Source: Tatumella ptyseos ATCC 33301 (GTDB lineage Bacteria > Pseudomonadota > Gammaproteobacteria > Enterobacterales > Enterobacteriaceae). Taken from it: DNA of 64,000 nt. The translations under genes were made by a program, and so were the position numbers. Below, in pieces: positions 36,094 to 45,033 of this stretch. Location of the stretch: NCBI RefSeq assembly GCF_000735525.1, contig NZ_JMPR01000018.1, positions 62,001 to 126,000 of the forward strand. The letters are read 5' to 3'. The notes under the pieces were generated by a model that was not told the origin of the DNA, made no database searches, and was given only the letters and a program-made list of their open reading frames with translations. Numbering within the stretch: the first letter of the stretch is position 1; each line of letters begins with the position of its first letter.

Positions 36094-36199
36094 CTTTCCT
36101 GAATATCCCCGGTATGACCTCCCTGTGCTGAACGGCACTTTTCCCTCTGCGATGCATGTTTTATGATGCGGGCTGTCCTGACCTCATTCCGGAGTCATT

Positions 36200-37114
36200 A
36201 TGACCCTCAATCTGAACGCCCTGATTACGGAAAGCCGTAATCCTGCCAGTGAAAATATTGACCAGTTGTCGACAGAAGAGATGCTGGCAGTGATCAACCA
36301 GGAAGATAAGAAAGTGGCCCTGGCCGTGGAAGCGATATTGCCGCAGATTGCCCGGGCCGTTGATGCTATTACACAGGCATTTTCCCGCGGTGGCCGGTTA
36401 ATTTATTGCGGTGCCGGTACCTCAGGCAGGTTAGGGATCCTTGATGCAAGTGAGTGCCCGCCAACCTTCGGTACCCCGCACGAGCAGGTGGTGGGCCTGA
36501 TTGCGGGCGGGAAACCGGCTATCCTGAAAGCGGTAGAGAATGCAGAAGATAACGACAGCCAGGGTCGCGCAGATTTAGAGGCCATCGGTTTTACTGCCAG
36601 CGATATTCTGGTGGGTATTGCGGCCAGCGGCAGGACGCCCTATGTTCTCGGGGCAATGGCTTATGCGGCCCGTTGTGGCGCGAAAACCGTGGCCCTGAGC
36701 TGTAATCCTGACAGCGAAATGGCAGAGCGGGCAGATATCGCCCTGACGCCGGTGGTCGGGCCGGAAGTCGTTACCGGGTCGTCGCGAATGAAAGCAGGAA
36801 CCGCACAAAAACTGGTCCTGAATATGCTGACCACCGGGGCGATGATCCGCCGGGGAAAAGTCTTCGGTAATCTGATGGTGGATGTCGAGGCAACCAATGC
36901 CAAACTGGTCAAACGGCAGGTCAACATTGTGATGCAGGCTACCGATTGCACAGGCTCTGAAGCGGAGCAGGCACTCACTGACTGCAATGGCCACTGCAAA
37001 ACCGCTATCCTGATGATCCTGGCGGGCCTGACAGCAACACAGGCCGCAGAACTGCTGACAGCACATCAGGGATTTATACGCCCCGCACTGACGGCGGCGG
37101 CAGAAAAACACTGA
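36200..37114 (+). CDS. murQ: MurQ, N-acetylmuramic acid 6-phosphate etherase
   Basis: 304 aa (E. coli 298). Cleaves the lactyl ether of MurNAc-6-phosphate to give GlcNAc-6-phosphate in cell-wall recycling. SIS domain with the sugar-phosphate motif ([20 protein letters not shown]) and conserved [20 protein letters not shown]. Preceded by CGGAG. No murP or murR next to it; it is a single-gene unit after the gltP terminator. Confidence 0.96.
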   Translation: MTLNLNALITESRNPASENIDQLSTEEMLAVINQEDKKVALAVEAILPQIARAVDAITQAFSRGGRLIYCGAGTSGRLGILDASECPPTFGTPHEQVVGLIAGGKPAILKAVENAEDNDSQGRADLEAIGFTASDILVGIAASGRTPYVLGAMAYAARCGAKTVALSCNPDSEMAERADIALTPVVGPEVVTGSSRMKAGTAQKLVLNMLTTGAMIRRGKVFGNLMVDVEATNAKLVKRQVNIVMQATDCTGSEAEQALTDCNGHCKTAILMILAGLTATQAAELLTAHQGFIRPALTAAAEKH

Positions 37115-37237
37115 TTTTCACTCCCATACCTACCGGCAGAAGGTTCTGTCGGTAAGTGACCATTCACTCTCTTATCTTCTCTTTCGCTGTATTCTGACGG
37201 TCTCCTGGTAGCGGATAAAAAGCTGTTCATTTAAAGT

Positions 37238-37256
37238 GTAAATGATTATCCTTATC
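37238..37256. promoter_or_regulatory. Fur box upstream of yncE
   Basis: GTAAATGATTATCCTTATC matches the 19-bp Fur consensus GATAATGATAATCATTATC at 15 positions, about 97 bp before the yncE start. In E. coli yncE is iron-regulated through Fur, which agrees. Confidence 0.8.
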
Positions 37257-37352
37257 ATAAAGAAAATCATTTATTACCCCTGGCAGCGGAAAAGGATAGC
37301 CTCCGCAGAAGTCCGGTCATACGTCGTTTATTACTCTGGAGATACTTACAAC

Positions 37353-38396
37353 ATGATGGCTCATCAGACGTTTTTCCGCCCTCTGGTGCTGGTAGCAGCA
37401 CTGTTTTCCGCAGGCAGCTTTGCAGCCCAACCGGTTTCCACCCTCCATCAGCCGGTCGGAAAGGGACTCTATGAACTTGCCTACAGTCAGACGGGGAATG
37501 CGCTTTATGTTTCAGGCGCTCAGGGACGTGACGAACAGGGCGGAGTTGTCTACCGGCTGGACCCGCAGGACTTAAAAACAACTCAAACCCTGAAAAGCCA
37601 GTATAAGCCTTTTGGGATGGCACTGGATGCGCGTACCGGTATCCTCTACCTCGGTAACAGCCGCGAAAGTTCGCTGACCTCCATTGATACCCGCAGTGGC
37701 GAACAACTGAAACACCTGGTGCTGGATAGCCGTCAGCGCAGTGAGACGGTCAGACCGCTGCAGATCCGTGAAATCGCGATTGATACGGAAAACGACCGTC
37801 TTTATATCCCGGGGGTCGGTGCGGACAGTGTGGTCTGGGTGGTTGATGCGAAGAACCTGACGCTGCTGAATACCATCGAACATACCGGCAAACTGGGGGC
37901 CGGTGTTGCGCTGGATAGCGCCCGTCATCGGCTGTACATCTCTAACGCCGACGGCGAGCTGGTCGTGATCAACACAACGACTCAGCGTATTGAAAAGAAA
38001 GAGAAACTCATCGAGAAAGGCGACAGTGCGCTGCTGAATATTGCATCAGACCCGGCGGGCCATCGTCTGTTTATTGCTGATTATAAGCAACCCGGGGTAC
38101 TGGTGGTGGATACCCGTACCGATAAAGTGATCGAGAAAATTACTGTCCCGGAATCCCTGTCTGTGCTGTATAACCCGCAGCGCCATCAGCTGTATGTGAC
38201 CCACCGGCAGGCCGGTACGGTCAGCATTATTAATACCCAAAATTACCAGCCGGAACAGACCGTGAAAACCCCGGGGCTGCCTAACAGTCTGGCGCTGTCC
38301 GCCGACGGTAAGAGCCTGTTTGTTACCGTGAAACAGCCGGCTTCCCGTGAGAAACCGGCAACGGCACCGGATGAAGTGATGCGTATTACTCTGTAA
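37353..38396 (+). CDS. yncE: YncE-like secreted beta-propeller protein
   Basis: 347 aa from ATG 37353 (MMAHQTFFRPLVLVAALFSA), close to E. coli YncE (353). A signal peptide ends at SFAA. The rest is a seven-bladed YVTN-type propeller with repeated blades (YVSGAQGRDEQGG, YLGNSRESSLTSIDTRSGEQ, YVTHRQAGTVSIINTQ). An upstream ATG at 37242 lies in the promoter and Fur box, so it is not the start. E. coli YncE is periplasmic, iron-repressed and binds single-stranded DNA in vitro; true role unclear. Confidence 0.88.
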   Translation: MMAHQTFFRPLVLVAALFSAGSFAAQPVSTLHQPVGKGLYELAYSQTGNALYVSGAQGRDEQGGVVYRLDPQDLKTTQTLKSQYKPFGMALDARTGILYLGNSRESSLTSIDTRSGEQLKHLVLDSRQRSETVRPLQIREIAIDTENDRLYIPGVGADSVVWVVDAKNLTLLNTIEHTGKLGAGVALDSARHRLYISNADGELVVINTTTQRIEKKEKLIEKGDSALLNIASDPAGHRLFIADYKQPGVLVVDTRTDKVIEKITVPESLSVLYNPQRHQLYVTHRQAGTVSIINTQNYQPEQTVKTPGLPNSLALSADGKSLFVTVKQPASREKPATAPDEVMRITL

Positions 38397-38403
38397 TCGC
38401 CTG

Positions 38404-38430
38404 AACAGGGGGCGGGTCCCCCTGTTTTTC
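38404..38430 (+). terminator. Terminator after yncE
   Basis: Stem AACAGGGGG / CCCCCTGTT with a 5-base loop followed by TTTC. It lies 8 bases after the yncE stop and faces the convergent ParB-like gene. Confidence 0.85.
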
Positions 38431-38433
38431 CTC

Positions 38434-39345
38434 TCAGGATGTCGCCCGCTCCCCGAATAACACCGACAGTTTCCCGCCTTTCTCACTCAGCTTATCGAGT
38501 TTTTTCACATTAACTTTATCCAGCTTACCTGACTGACCGAGCGTCGGTGAGTCCGGGGATGCCGTCGTGTGTTCCGACCCGCTGGCATTCACTAATGCAT
38601 TGGCGGCACGGGCAAGGTATGCGGCATAGCCGGCTTTGGTTTTCAGCTCTCCGGGTCTCACCGGCTGATGATGGCGTAGCCAGTCACCTAAGTAAAACTC
38701 CAGGAACGGCGGGGCATTTTTCGGTTTCTTATACGCCACAGAGCGGAGAAAATAGATCACCGAGCGGTACGTATCGTCCGCCATAAATTGCATGCCGACC
38801 TGTGCCGGTAAATCTGCTGGCTTAACACGCTTTCCTGCCGGATCGTTCAGCCAGGCCTGATTATGCTGTTCCATCCATTGCCAGAAGGCCGCCATATCCG
38901 GCAACTGACTGAGATCGTTAGTAATACGGACACTGAAGGTAAAGTTCTGATCACCGGCAATGTCACGGAAAATACTGATCGTATGATGTCCGTCGGTCAG
39001 ATAGACCTGATGATCCGGGGCTATGACCGCACTCTTTACCGCGTCAGGGTAAGTGCCATACGGCGACTGACAGGTGAAACTGCCGGGTCGGGTGATCGCA
39101 GAGTGGGTGTTATATTGCCTGACTTTGCCTGCGCCGTTATTCTCACAAAATTCTGTGAATAATTTGGCAGGGTCGGCCTTATCAAGGGCAATTTTGTAGT
39201 TTATTTCATCATACCCCACGGCAGACTGGGTGGGATGGATAGCGTTGACCGGAAGTTGTTTTATCGTGGTTTCTGCCGCCATACTTTGTACGGACAGGAC
39301 GCTGGTCAGCAGGCCCGACAGACAGACGAATAGGGCTCGATTCAT
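38434..39345 (-). CDS. Secreted ParB/Srx-fold protein (ParBc_2-like)
   Basis: 303 aa. A clear signal peptide (FVCLSGLLTSVLSVQSMAAE) is followed by a ParB/sulfiredoxin-like N-terminal domain (INAIHPTQ-type start, here NAIHPTQSAVGYDEINYK). The key motif YLTDGHHTISIFRDI sits at about residues 113-127. It resembles the putative ParB-like nuclease family PF08857, whose members are mostly secreted and of unknown function. The last 50 residues are Ser/Lys-rich (KLDKVNVKKLDKLSEKGGKL). Stands alone. Confidence 0.7.
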   Translation of the reverse strand: MNRALFVCLSGLLTSVLSVQSMAAETTIKQLPVNAIHPTQSAVGYDEINYKIALDKADPAKLFTEFCENNGAGKVRQYNTHSAITRPGSFTCQSPYGTYPDAVKSAVIAPDHQVYLTDGHHTISIFRDIAGDQNFTFSVRITNDLSQLPDMAAFWQWMEQHNQAWLNDPAGKRVKPADLPAQVGMQFMADDTYRSVIYFLRSVAYKKPKNAPPFLEFYLGDWLRHHQPVRPGELKTKAGYAAYLARAANALVNASGSEHTTASPDSPTLGQSGKLDKVNVKKLDKLSEKGGKLSVLFGERATS

Positions 39346-39528
39346 TCGGTGATCCTCGGTAAAAAGGCGGGATGATAAACAGGTAACCGCGGGTGGATGT
39401 CCGCGGTATCATTCAGGCTTTCTGCGGTCACTCTGACGCATTCTGCGGCCTGACCCCCGGGGATCCTCATACCCTTGTTACCGTGCTTTTTATTATAAAA
39501 TGGCGACAACGGGCCGGGAAGCGATAAG

Positions 39529-39560
39529 CCGCGTACCCGACCCTGGGGGCGGGTACGCGG
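39529..39560 (-). terminator. Long hairpin downstream of sbmA
   Basis: Perfect 11-bp stem CCGCGTACCCG / CGGGTACGCGG with a 10-base loop, 8 bases after the sbmA stop. The flanking T content on the minus strand is low, so it may also protect the transcript end. Confidence 0.5.
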
Positions 39561-39567
39561 TCTGCCG

Positions 39568-40803
39568 TTATTCTGCGGCGTCGTTCATCATTTCATCATG
39601 CGGTTTGTTCTGCAGGATCTGTTCGAAACTCCGCAGACGTTTATAGATAGACATCAGCTCTACCAGGGTTGACCAGGAATTGATCAGATACTGGAATGAA
39701 GATCGCACCTGGTCAAAGACATTAGAGACCTGGTTCATGATCCCCAGCGTAATGGTCCCGGCAACAATGGACGGGAACAGCACAAACAGCCCGAACACAT
39801 TATCGACCTGCAGATACAGAATACGGGTGATATTAAAGTACAGGTAGTGGAAGTAGAGCCGGAAGTAATTGTAGCGGACCTGACTGAACAGCTCATGGAC
39901 GGTAGGCGGTGTCGCCCGGTCGGCATGGTCTTCCCCGTAAATCAGTTCCTTACGGTAGGCCGCTTCAACCCGCTGATTACGGAATTCCAGACCCGGTAAT
40001 TTAACGCCTACCACCGCCAGTAAACCGGTGCCAAACAGTGCCCACAGCAGAGCAATGATCACCAGCGCATACGGGATATTCCCCAATAGCGGAATATCTT
40101 TGACGTAGTGTGACAGCCCTACCAGCACCGGCAGGAAGGCGATAAGCGTCATAATGGCCTGAATAAAGCTCACGCCCCAACTCTCAAGCGTACCGGCAAA
40201 ACGCATGGTATCTTCCTGCACACGCTGGGCGGCACCTTCGACATGACGCAGATGCTGCCAGTTAGCAATGTAATAGTTATTCATTGCTGTACGCCAGCGG
40301 AATACCCAGTGACTGATAAAGAAGGAGTTCATCACACCAATGACCACGGCCACCAGGGCGATCCCCAGGAAGGCAATGATCTCATCATAAAACACGGTGA
40401 TCGGCACCGATCCCGCCTTGGTCAGTGCTTTCTGGATCAAATCACCAAAAGGACCGTACCAGGCATTGATAGCAACACCGACCTGAACGCCAAACCAGGT
40501 CGAAAAGATGATCAGGGCCGATCCCCAGACCGACCAGAGCTGCCACGGGTGGTTATCAATGGCGCGCCAGACCAGCGCAAAGAGTGCAGTGGCTATCCAG
40601 AAATAGAGATAGAACCAGAGCTGACTGAGATGTACGAAGCGGAAAACAGTATTCGGGAGCGGGCTGGCCGCCGCCTTTGCCAGTGCGGGAAAATGCATCG
40701 GCGCAGTTTCACCGAAACAGAACCAGCAGACGATGGTGATCAGACTCCATATTGCTGCACTGGTGAAAAAGGGACCCGGTCTGGGAAAGAAACATTTAAA
40801 CAT
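39568..40803 (-). CDS. sbmA: SbmA, peptide antibiotic transporter
   Basis: 411 aa from ATG 40803 (MFKCFFPRPGPFFTSA), aligning with E. coli SbmA (406 aa, MFKSFFPKPG). An ATG six bases upstream is also in frame. Seven or eight membrane helices of the SLiPT family, related to the BacA transmembrane domain without an ATPase. Conserved: WRTAMNNYYIANWQHLRHVE and GAAQRVQEDTMRFAGTLE. Proton-driven uptake of microcins and proline-rich peptides. Confidence 0.94.
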   Translation of the reverse strand: MFKCFFPRPGPFFTSAAIWSLITIVCWFCFGETAPMHFPALAKAAASPLPNTVFRFVHLSQLWFYLYFWIATALFALVWRAIDNHPWQLWSVWGSALIIFSTWFGVQVGVAINAWYGPFGDLIQKALTKAGSVPITVFYDEIIAFLGIALVAVVIGVMNSFFISHWVFRWRTAMNNYYIANWQHLRHVEGAAQRVQEDTMRFAGTLESWGVSFIQAIMTLIAFLPVLVGLSHYVKDIPLLGNIPYALVIIALLWALFGTGLLAVVGVKLPGLEFRNQRVEAAYRKELIYGEDHADRATPPTVHELFSQVRYNYFRLYFHYLYFNITRILYLQVDNVFGLFVLFPSIVAGTITLGIMNQVSNVFDQVRSSFQYLINSWSTLVELMSIYKRLRSFEQILQNKPHDEMMNDAAE

Positions 40804-41002
40804 AACCACTCCATTATTAGTCTCATCCTGTTATAGCGCTAAACCCTGTTAACTGTCTGTTGGGGGATGTTTCTGACAGTGACAGACAGGATTGCATATC
40901 ACTGTTTATGTAAAACATACCCGCCCGTTATGTTAATAAAATAGTAAATTAATGTTTTTATCTACTGAACCTTATGAATAACAGGTGTAGAATGTCGTAA
41001 CT

Positions 41003-41016
41003 TGTTACCGGTAACA
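41003..41016. promoter_or_regulatory. GntR-type operator upstream of the gluconate dehydrogenase operon
   Basis: The perfect 14-bp palindrome TGTTACCGGTAACA matches the operator recognised by the gluconate repressor GntR (LacI family) in enterobacteria (ATGTTACCSGTAACAT type). It lies 90 bases before the first gene. A possible -10 (TAGAAT, 40988-40993) precedes it, so repressor binding would cover the transcription start. A weaker GTTACGG...GGTAAC pair follows at 41024-41041. The remainder of the 302-bp sbmA-operon gap is AT-rich and without a gene. Confidence 0.7.
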
Positions 41017-41105
41017 CTGATTCGTTACGGTTATAGGTAACTCAAAAACATCACTAAAAACTTTAACATTTCATGCTGCATTATATGCGGTACTGAGGCA
41101 ATGTC

Positions 41106-41843
41106 ATGTCAGAACATAAGAATGGCCAATCGCGCAGGGACTTTTTATTAAGAACCATTACGCTTGCACCGGCAATGGCAGTGGGAAGCACCGCCATTGG
41201 TTCATTTGCATTAAGTCCTGCCGCGCAGGCAGCTGATAGTACCGCAAACGGGCAGTCGCTGCCCCGCGACTATCAGCCCACCTGGTTTACCGCAGAAGAA
41301 TATGCGTTTATTAAAGCAGCGGTCGCTCACCTGATCCCGGCGGATGAACGTGGCCCCGGAGCCATCGAAGCGGGTGTACCCGAGTATATCGACCGTCAGA
41401 TGAATACGCCGTATGCCACCGGGTCCAACTGGTATATGCAGGGCCCGTTTGCGCCGGATGCGCCAAAAGAACTGGGCTATCAGTTACCTCTGGTCCCGCG
41501 CCAGATTTACCGCCTGGGGCTGGCCGATGCGGACGCCTATAGTCAGCAACAGCACCAGAAAGTTTTTGCCGAATTAACCGCGGAACAGCAGGTAAGCCTG
41601 CTGAAAGCGTTTGAAAGTGGTGAGGCAGAGTTCAGCCACCTGCCGAGTAAGCTCTTTTTCTCCTACCTGTTACAGAATACCCGTGAAGGATTCTTCAGCG
41701 ACCCTATCCATGGCGGTAATCAGGGCATGTCGGGCTGGAAACTGATTGGTTTCCCGGGCGCCCGTGCTGATTTTATGGACTGGGTAGAGCGCGGTGAGCA
41801 TTACCCCTTCCCGCCGGTATCAATTCGTGGAGAAAGAGCGTAA
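41106..41843 (+). CDS. Gluconate 2-dehydrogenase, small subunit (subunit 3)
   Basis: 245 aa. A twin-arginine signal (SRRDFLL at residues 9-15, with a hydrophobic stretch to about AAQAAD) sends it folded to the periplasm, probably carrying the flavoprotein subunit along. The mature part belongs to the gluconate 2-dehydrogenase subunit 3 family ([37 protein letters not shown]). First gene of a three-gene operon. The GntR-type operator upstream supports gluconate as substrate; 2-ketogluconate dehydrogenase is a close alternative. Confidence 0.88.
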   Translation: MSEHKNGQSRRDFLLRTITLAPAMAVGSTAIGSFALSPAAQAADSTANGQSLPRDYQPTWFTAEEYAFIKAAVAHLIPADERGPGAIEAGVPEYIDRQMNTPYATGSNWYMQGPFAPDAPKELGYQLPLVPRQIYRLGLADADAYSQQQHQKVFAELTAEQQVSLLKAFESGEAEFSHLPSKLFFSYLLQNTREGFFSDPIHGGNQGMSGWKLIGFPGARADFMDWVERGEHYPFPPVSIRGERA

Positions 41844-41845
41844 TC

Positions 41846-43630
41846 ATGGCGAATGAAATGAAAAAAACAGATGTCGTTATTGTCGGTTTCGGCTGGGCCG
41901 GTGCGATTATGGCGAAAGAACTGACAGAAGCCGGACTCAACGTGGTTGCGCTGGAACGTGGCCCCCATCGGGATACCTATCCGGACGGTGCGTATCCGCA
42001 GTCCATTGATGAACTGACGTACAACGTGCGTAAGAAACTGTTCCAGGACCTGTCGAAGAGTACCGTCACTGTCCGGCATAATGCCTCGCAGACGGCGTTG
42101 CCTTATCGCCAGTTAAATGCGTTCCTGCCTGGAACCGGTACCGGAGGCGCCGGGCTGCACTGGTCAGGTTGTCACTTCCGTGTCGATCCGGTGGAATTAC
42201 GCCTTCGCAGCCATTATGAAGAGCGTTATGGCAAAGACTTTATCCCTGAAGGAATGACAATTCAGGATTTCGGTGTCAGCTATGATGAGCTGGAGCCATT
42301 TTTTGATAAAGCCGAAAAGGTATTCGGTACTTCCGGTACCGCCTGGACCGTTAACGGCAAAGTGGTGGGTAAAGGGAAAGGCGGAAACCCGTACGCTGCT
42401 GACCGTTCGGATAACTTTCCGCTGAAGGCACAGGAACGGACCTACTCAGCCCAGTTGTTCGCGGCAGCGTCGGAGTCTGTGGGGTATCATCCTTATGATA
42501 TGCCTTCGGCGAATACCTCTGGTCCGTACACCAATACCTATGGCGCGCAGATGGGGCCATGTAACTTCTGTGGTTACTGCAGCGGTTACGCCTGCTACAT
42601 GTATTCGAAAGCCTCGCCTAACGTCAATATCTTACCGGCCCTGCGTCAGGAGCCTAAGTTTGAGCTGCGTAATGACTCTTATGTTCTGCGCGTCAATCTG
42701 ACTGACGATAAGAAAAAAGCGACCGGCGTGACTTATCTGGATGCCAGCGGGCGTGAACAAGTCCAGCCAGCGGATCTGGTGATCCTGTCAGCTTTCCAGT
42801 TCCATAACGTTCACCTGATGCTCTTGTCAGGGATCGGCAAGCCGTATAACCCGATCACCAATGAAGGGGTGGTTGGCCGTAACTTTGCCTATCAGAATAT
42901 TTCTACCCTGAAAGCGTTGTTTGATAAAAACACCACCACTAACCCGTTTATCGGCGCGGGCGGTGCGGGCGTGGCTATTGATGATTTTAACGCGGATAAC
43001 TTTGACCATGGCCCGTACGGTTTTGTCGGTGGCTCCCCGATGTGGGTAAACCAGGCGGGCACCAAGCCGGTTTCCGGATTACCTACCCCTCCGGGGACGC
43101 CTGCCTGGGGAAGTGAGTGGAAAGCGGCCGTTGCGGAGACTTACACGCACCACGTTTCGATGGATGCTCATGGTGCACACCAGTCGTACCGGGTGAACTA
43201 CCTGGATCTGGACCCGAATTATAAAGATGCCTACGGACAACCCTTGCTACGCATGACGTTCGACTGGCAGGACAATGACATCAAAATGTCAGAGTTTATG
43301 GTCTCTAAAATGCACAACATCGCCAAAGCCATGAACCCGAAACTGATTATGGGCGGTCCGAAAACCCCGGGAACGCACTTTGATACCACGGTGTATCAGA
43401 CCACCCACATGAATGGCGGGGCCATTATGGGTGAAGATCCGAAAACCAGTGCTATCAACCGTTATCTGCAGAGCTGGGATGTGCCGAATGTCTTTGTACC
43501 GGGGGCCTCAGCCTTTCCTCAGGGGCTGGGTTATAACCCGACAGGACTGGTTGCTGCACTGACCTACTGGTCGGCAAAAACGATCCGTGAGGTGTATCTG
43601 AAAAATCCGGGTCCGTTGGTACAGGCATAA
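41846..43630 (+). CDS. Gluconate 2-dehydrogenase, FAD-binding large subunit
   Basis: 594 aa GMC-family flavoprotein. The Rossmann FAD motif is G14-F-G16-W-A-G19 (VIVGFGWAGAIMAKEL). A Cys cluster C239-C242-C245-C250 (CNFCGYCSGYAC) fits the 3Fe-4S site of FAD glucose/gluconate dehydrogenases. The C-terminal active site shows His (TTHMNGG) and Asn (GLGYNPTGL). No signal peptide of its own, so it probably rides out with the Tat-exported small subunit. Oxidises gluconate to 2-ketogluconate at the periplasmic face. Two bases separate it from the small subunit gene. Confidence 0.92.
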   Translation: MANEMKKTDVVIVGFGWAGAIMAKELTEAGLNVVALERGPHRDTYPDGAYPQSIDELTYNVRKKLFQDLSKSTVTVRHNASQTALPYRQLNAFLPGTGTGGAGLHWSGCHFRVDPVELRLRSHYEERYGKDFIPEGMTIQDFGVSYDELEPFFDKAEKVFGTSGTAWTVNGKVVGKGKGGNPYAADRSDNFPLKAQERTYSAQLFAAASESVGYHPYDMPSANTSGPYTNTYGAQMGPCNFCGYCSGYACYMYSKASPNVNILPALRQEPKFELRNDSYVLRVNLTDDKKKATGVTYLDASGREQVQPADLVILSAFQFHNVHLMLLSGIGKPYNPITNEGVVGRNFAYQNISTLKALFDKNTTTNPFIGAGGAGVAIDDFNADNFDHGPYGFVGGSPMWVNQAGTKPVSGLPTPPGTPAWGSEWKAAVAETYTHHVSMDAHGAHQSYRVNYLDLDPNYKDAYGQPLLRMTFDWQDNDIKMSEFMVSKMHNIAKAMNPKLIMGGPKTPGTHFDTTVYQTTHMNGGAIMGEDPKTSAINRYLQSWDVPNVFVPGASAFPQGLGYNPTGLVAALTYWSAKTIREVYLKNPGPLVQA

Positions 43631-43642
43631 GAGGCACAGACG

Positions 43643-44965
43643 ATGAAAAAAAGACTATTAGCACTGGTGCTGAGCTCGCTGGCCTTTTCTGCCATGGCTG
43701 CTGATGAAAGCGGGCAGGATCTGGTGAAGCGCGGGGAATATCTGGCACGGGCCGGGGACTGTACGGCATGCCATACCAGCGAAGGCGGTCAGCCTTTTGC
43801 CGGCGGTCTGCCGATGAAGACACCGATCGGCACGATTTATTCCAGCAATATTACGCCGGATAAGACGTACGGTATCGGTAACTACACCTATGATGATTTC
43901 CAGAAAGCTGTGCGTCAGGGGATTGCGAAAAACGGTGAAACGCTCTATCCCGCGATGCCTTACCCGTCCTATGCGGTGGTGAGCGATGATGATATGCATG
44001 CTCTGTACGCCTATTTTATGCAGGGTGTCCAGCCGGTGAGTGAACCGGATAAGGCGAGTGATATTCCATGGCCACTTTCTATGCGCTGGCCACTGGCCAT
44101 CTGGCGGCATATGTTTGCTCCTGACGTCAAACCTGCCGTCGCAGCACCAGGTGAAGACCCTGAACTGGCCCGCGGGCGTTATCTGGTGGAAGGGCTGGGG
44201 CACTGTGGTGCCTGCCATACGCCACGGGCCATCACCATGCAGGAAAAAGCGCTCAATAACAGTGAGGGTGACCTCTTCCTGTCGGGCAGCAGTTCCCCGA
44301 TAGATGGCTGGAATGCCAGCGATTTACGCGGGGATAACCGTGAAGGTCTGGGCCGCTGGAGTACCGACGATATTGCACAATTCCTGCGTTATGGCCGCAA
44401 TGATCATACCGCTGCTTTTGGCGGGATGACCGACGTGGTACAGCACAGTCTGCAATATATGAGTCAGGACGATATTCAGGCGATTGCCCGTTATCTGAAG
44501 TCACTCAGCCCGCAGGATCCTAAGCAGCCGGCATTCACTGCGGATGATTCGGTGGCTCAGGCGCTGCTGAAAGGGGATGACTCTATGACCGGCGCCGCGT
44601 CCTATGTTGACAGTTGTGCTGCCTGCCATAAAACAGACGGTACAGGCTACCAGCGTTTCTTCCCGGCCCTGAAAGGGAATCCGGTGGTATTAGCGAAGGA
44701 TCCGACATCGCTTATTCATATCATTCTTACCGGAGATACGCTGCCGGGTGTGCAAGGCGCACCTTCTGCCATCACCATGCCAGCGTTTGGCTGGCGTCTG
44801 AATGATCAGAAAGTCGCTGATGTGGTTAACTTTATCCGCAGCAGCTGGGGGAATAACGCTTCTTCCGGCGTGACCGCAAGCCAGGTGGCTGATATCAGGA
44901 ACTCGGAATTTGTTCGGGGCCATCAGGGCGGGGCGACGATAAAAGACCTGGAAAAACAGCAGTAA
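43643..44965 (+). CDS. Gluconate 2-dehydrogenase, triheme cytochrome c subunit
   Basis: 440 aa. A Sec signal peptide (RLLALVLSSLAFSAMA) precedes three cytochrome c domains with heme motifs CTACH (C40-H44), CGACH (C188-H192) and CAACH (C325-H329). It takes electrons from the flavoprotein and passes them to ubiquinone, anchoring the complex to the inner membrane. Last gene of the operon, followed by a strong terminator. Confidence 0.94.
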   Translation: MKKRLLALVLSSLAFSAMAADESGQDLVKRGEYLARAGDCTACHTSEGGQPFAGGLPMKTPIGTIYSSNITPDKTYGIGNYTYDDFQKAVRQGIAKNGETLYPAMPYPSYAVVSDDDMHALYAYFMQGVQPVSEPDKASDIPWPLSMRWPLAIWRHMFAPDVKPAVAAPGEDPELARGRYLVEGLGHCGACHTPRAITMQEKALNNSEGDLFLSGSSSPIDGWNASDLRGDNREGLGRWSTDDIAQFLRYGRNDHTAAFGGMTDVVQHSLQYMSQDDIQAIARYLKSLSPQDPKQPAFTADDSVAQALLKGDDSMTGAASYVDSCAACHKTDGTGYQRFFPALKGNPVVLAKDPTSLIHIILTGDTLPGVQGAPSAITMPAFGWRLNDQKVADVVNFIRSSWGNNASSGVTASQVADIRNSEFVRGHQGGATIKDLEKQQ

Positions 44966-44989
44966 CCTCGTGGTAAGTGAGTGAGGAAT

Positions 44990-45021
44990 AAAACGGGTGG
45001 CAGTGATGCCGCCCGTTTTTT
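44990..45021 (+). terminator. Terminator after the gluconate dehydrogenase operon
   Basis: Stem AAAACGGGTGGCA / TGCCGCCCGTTTT (one mismatch) with a GTGA loop and a T-run (45016-45021). Confidence 0.88.
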
Positions 45022-45033
45022 ATGGCGTACAGA

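Noticed and set aside
43658-44218. Antisense open frame inside the cytochrome c subunit gene
   Set aside because: Shadow of a clearly conserved gene; no domain and no ribosome site.
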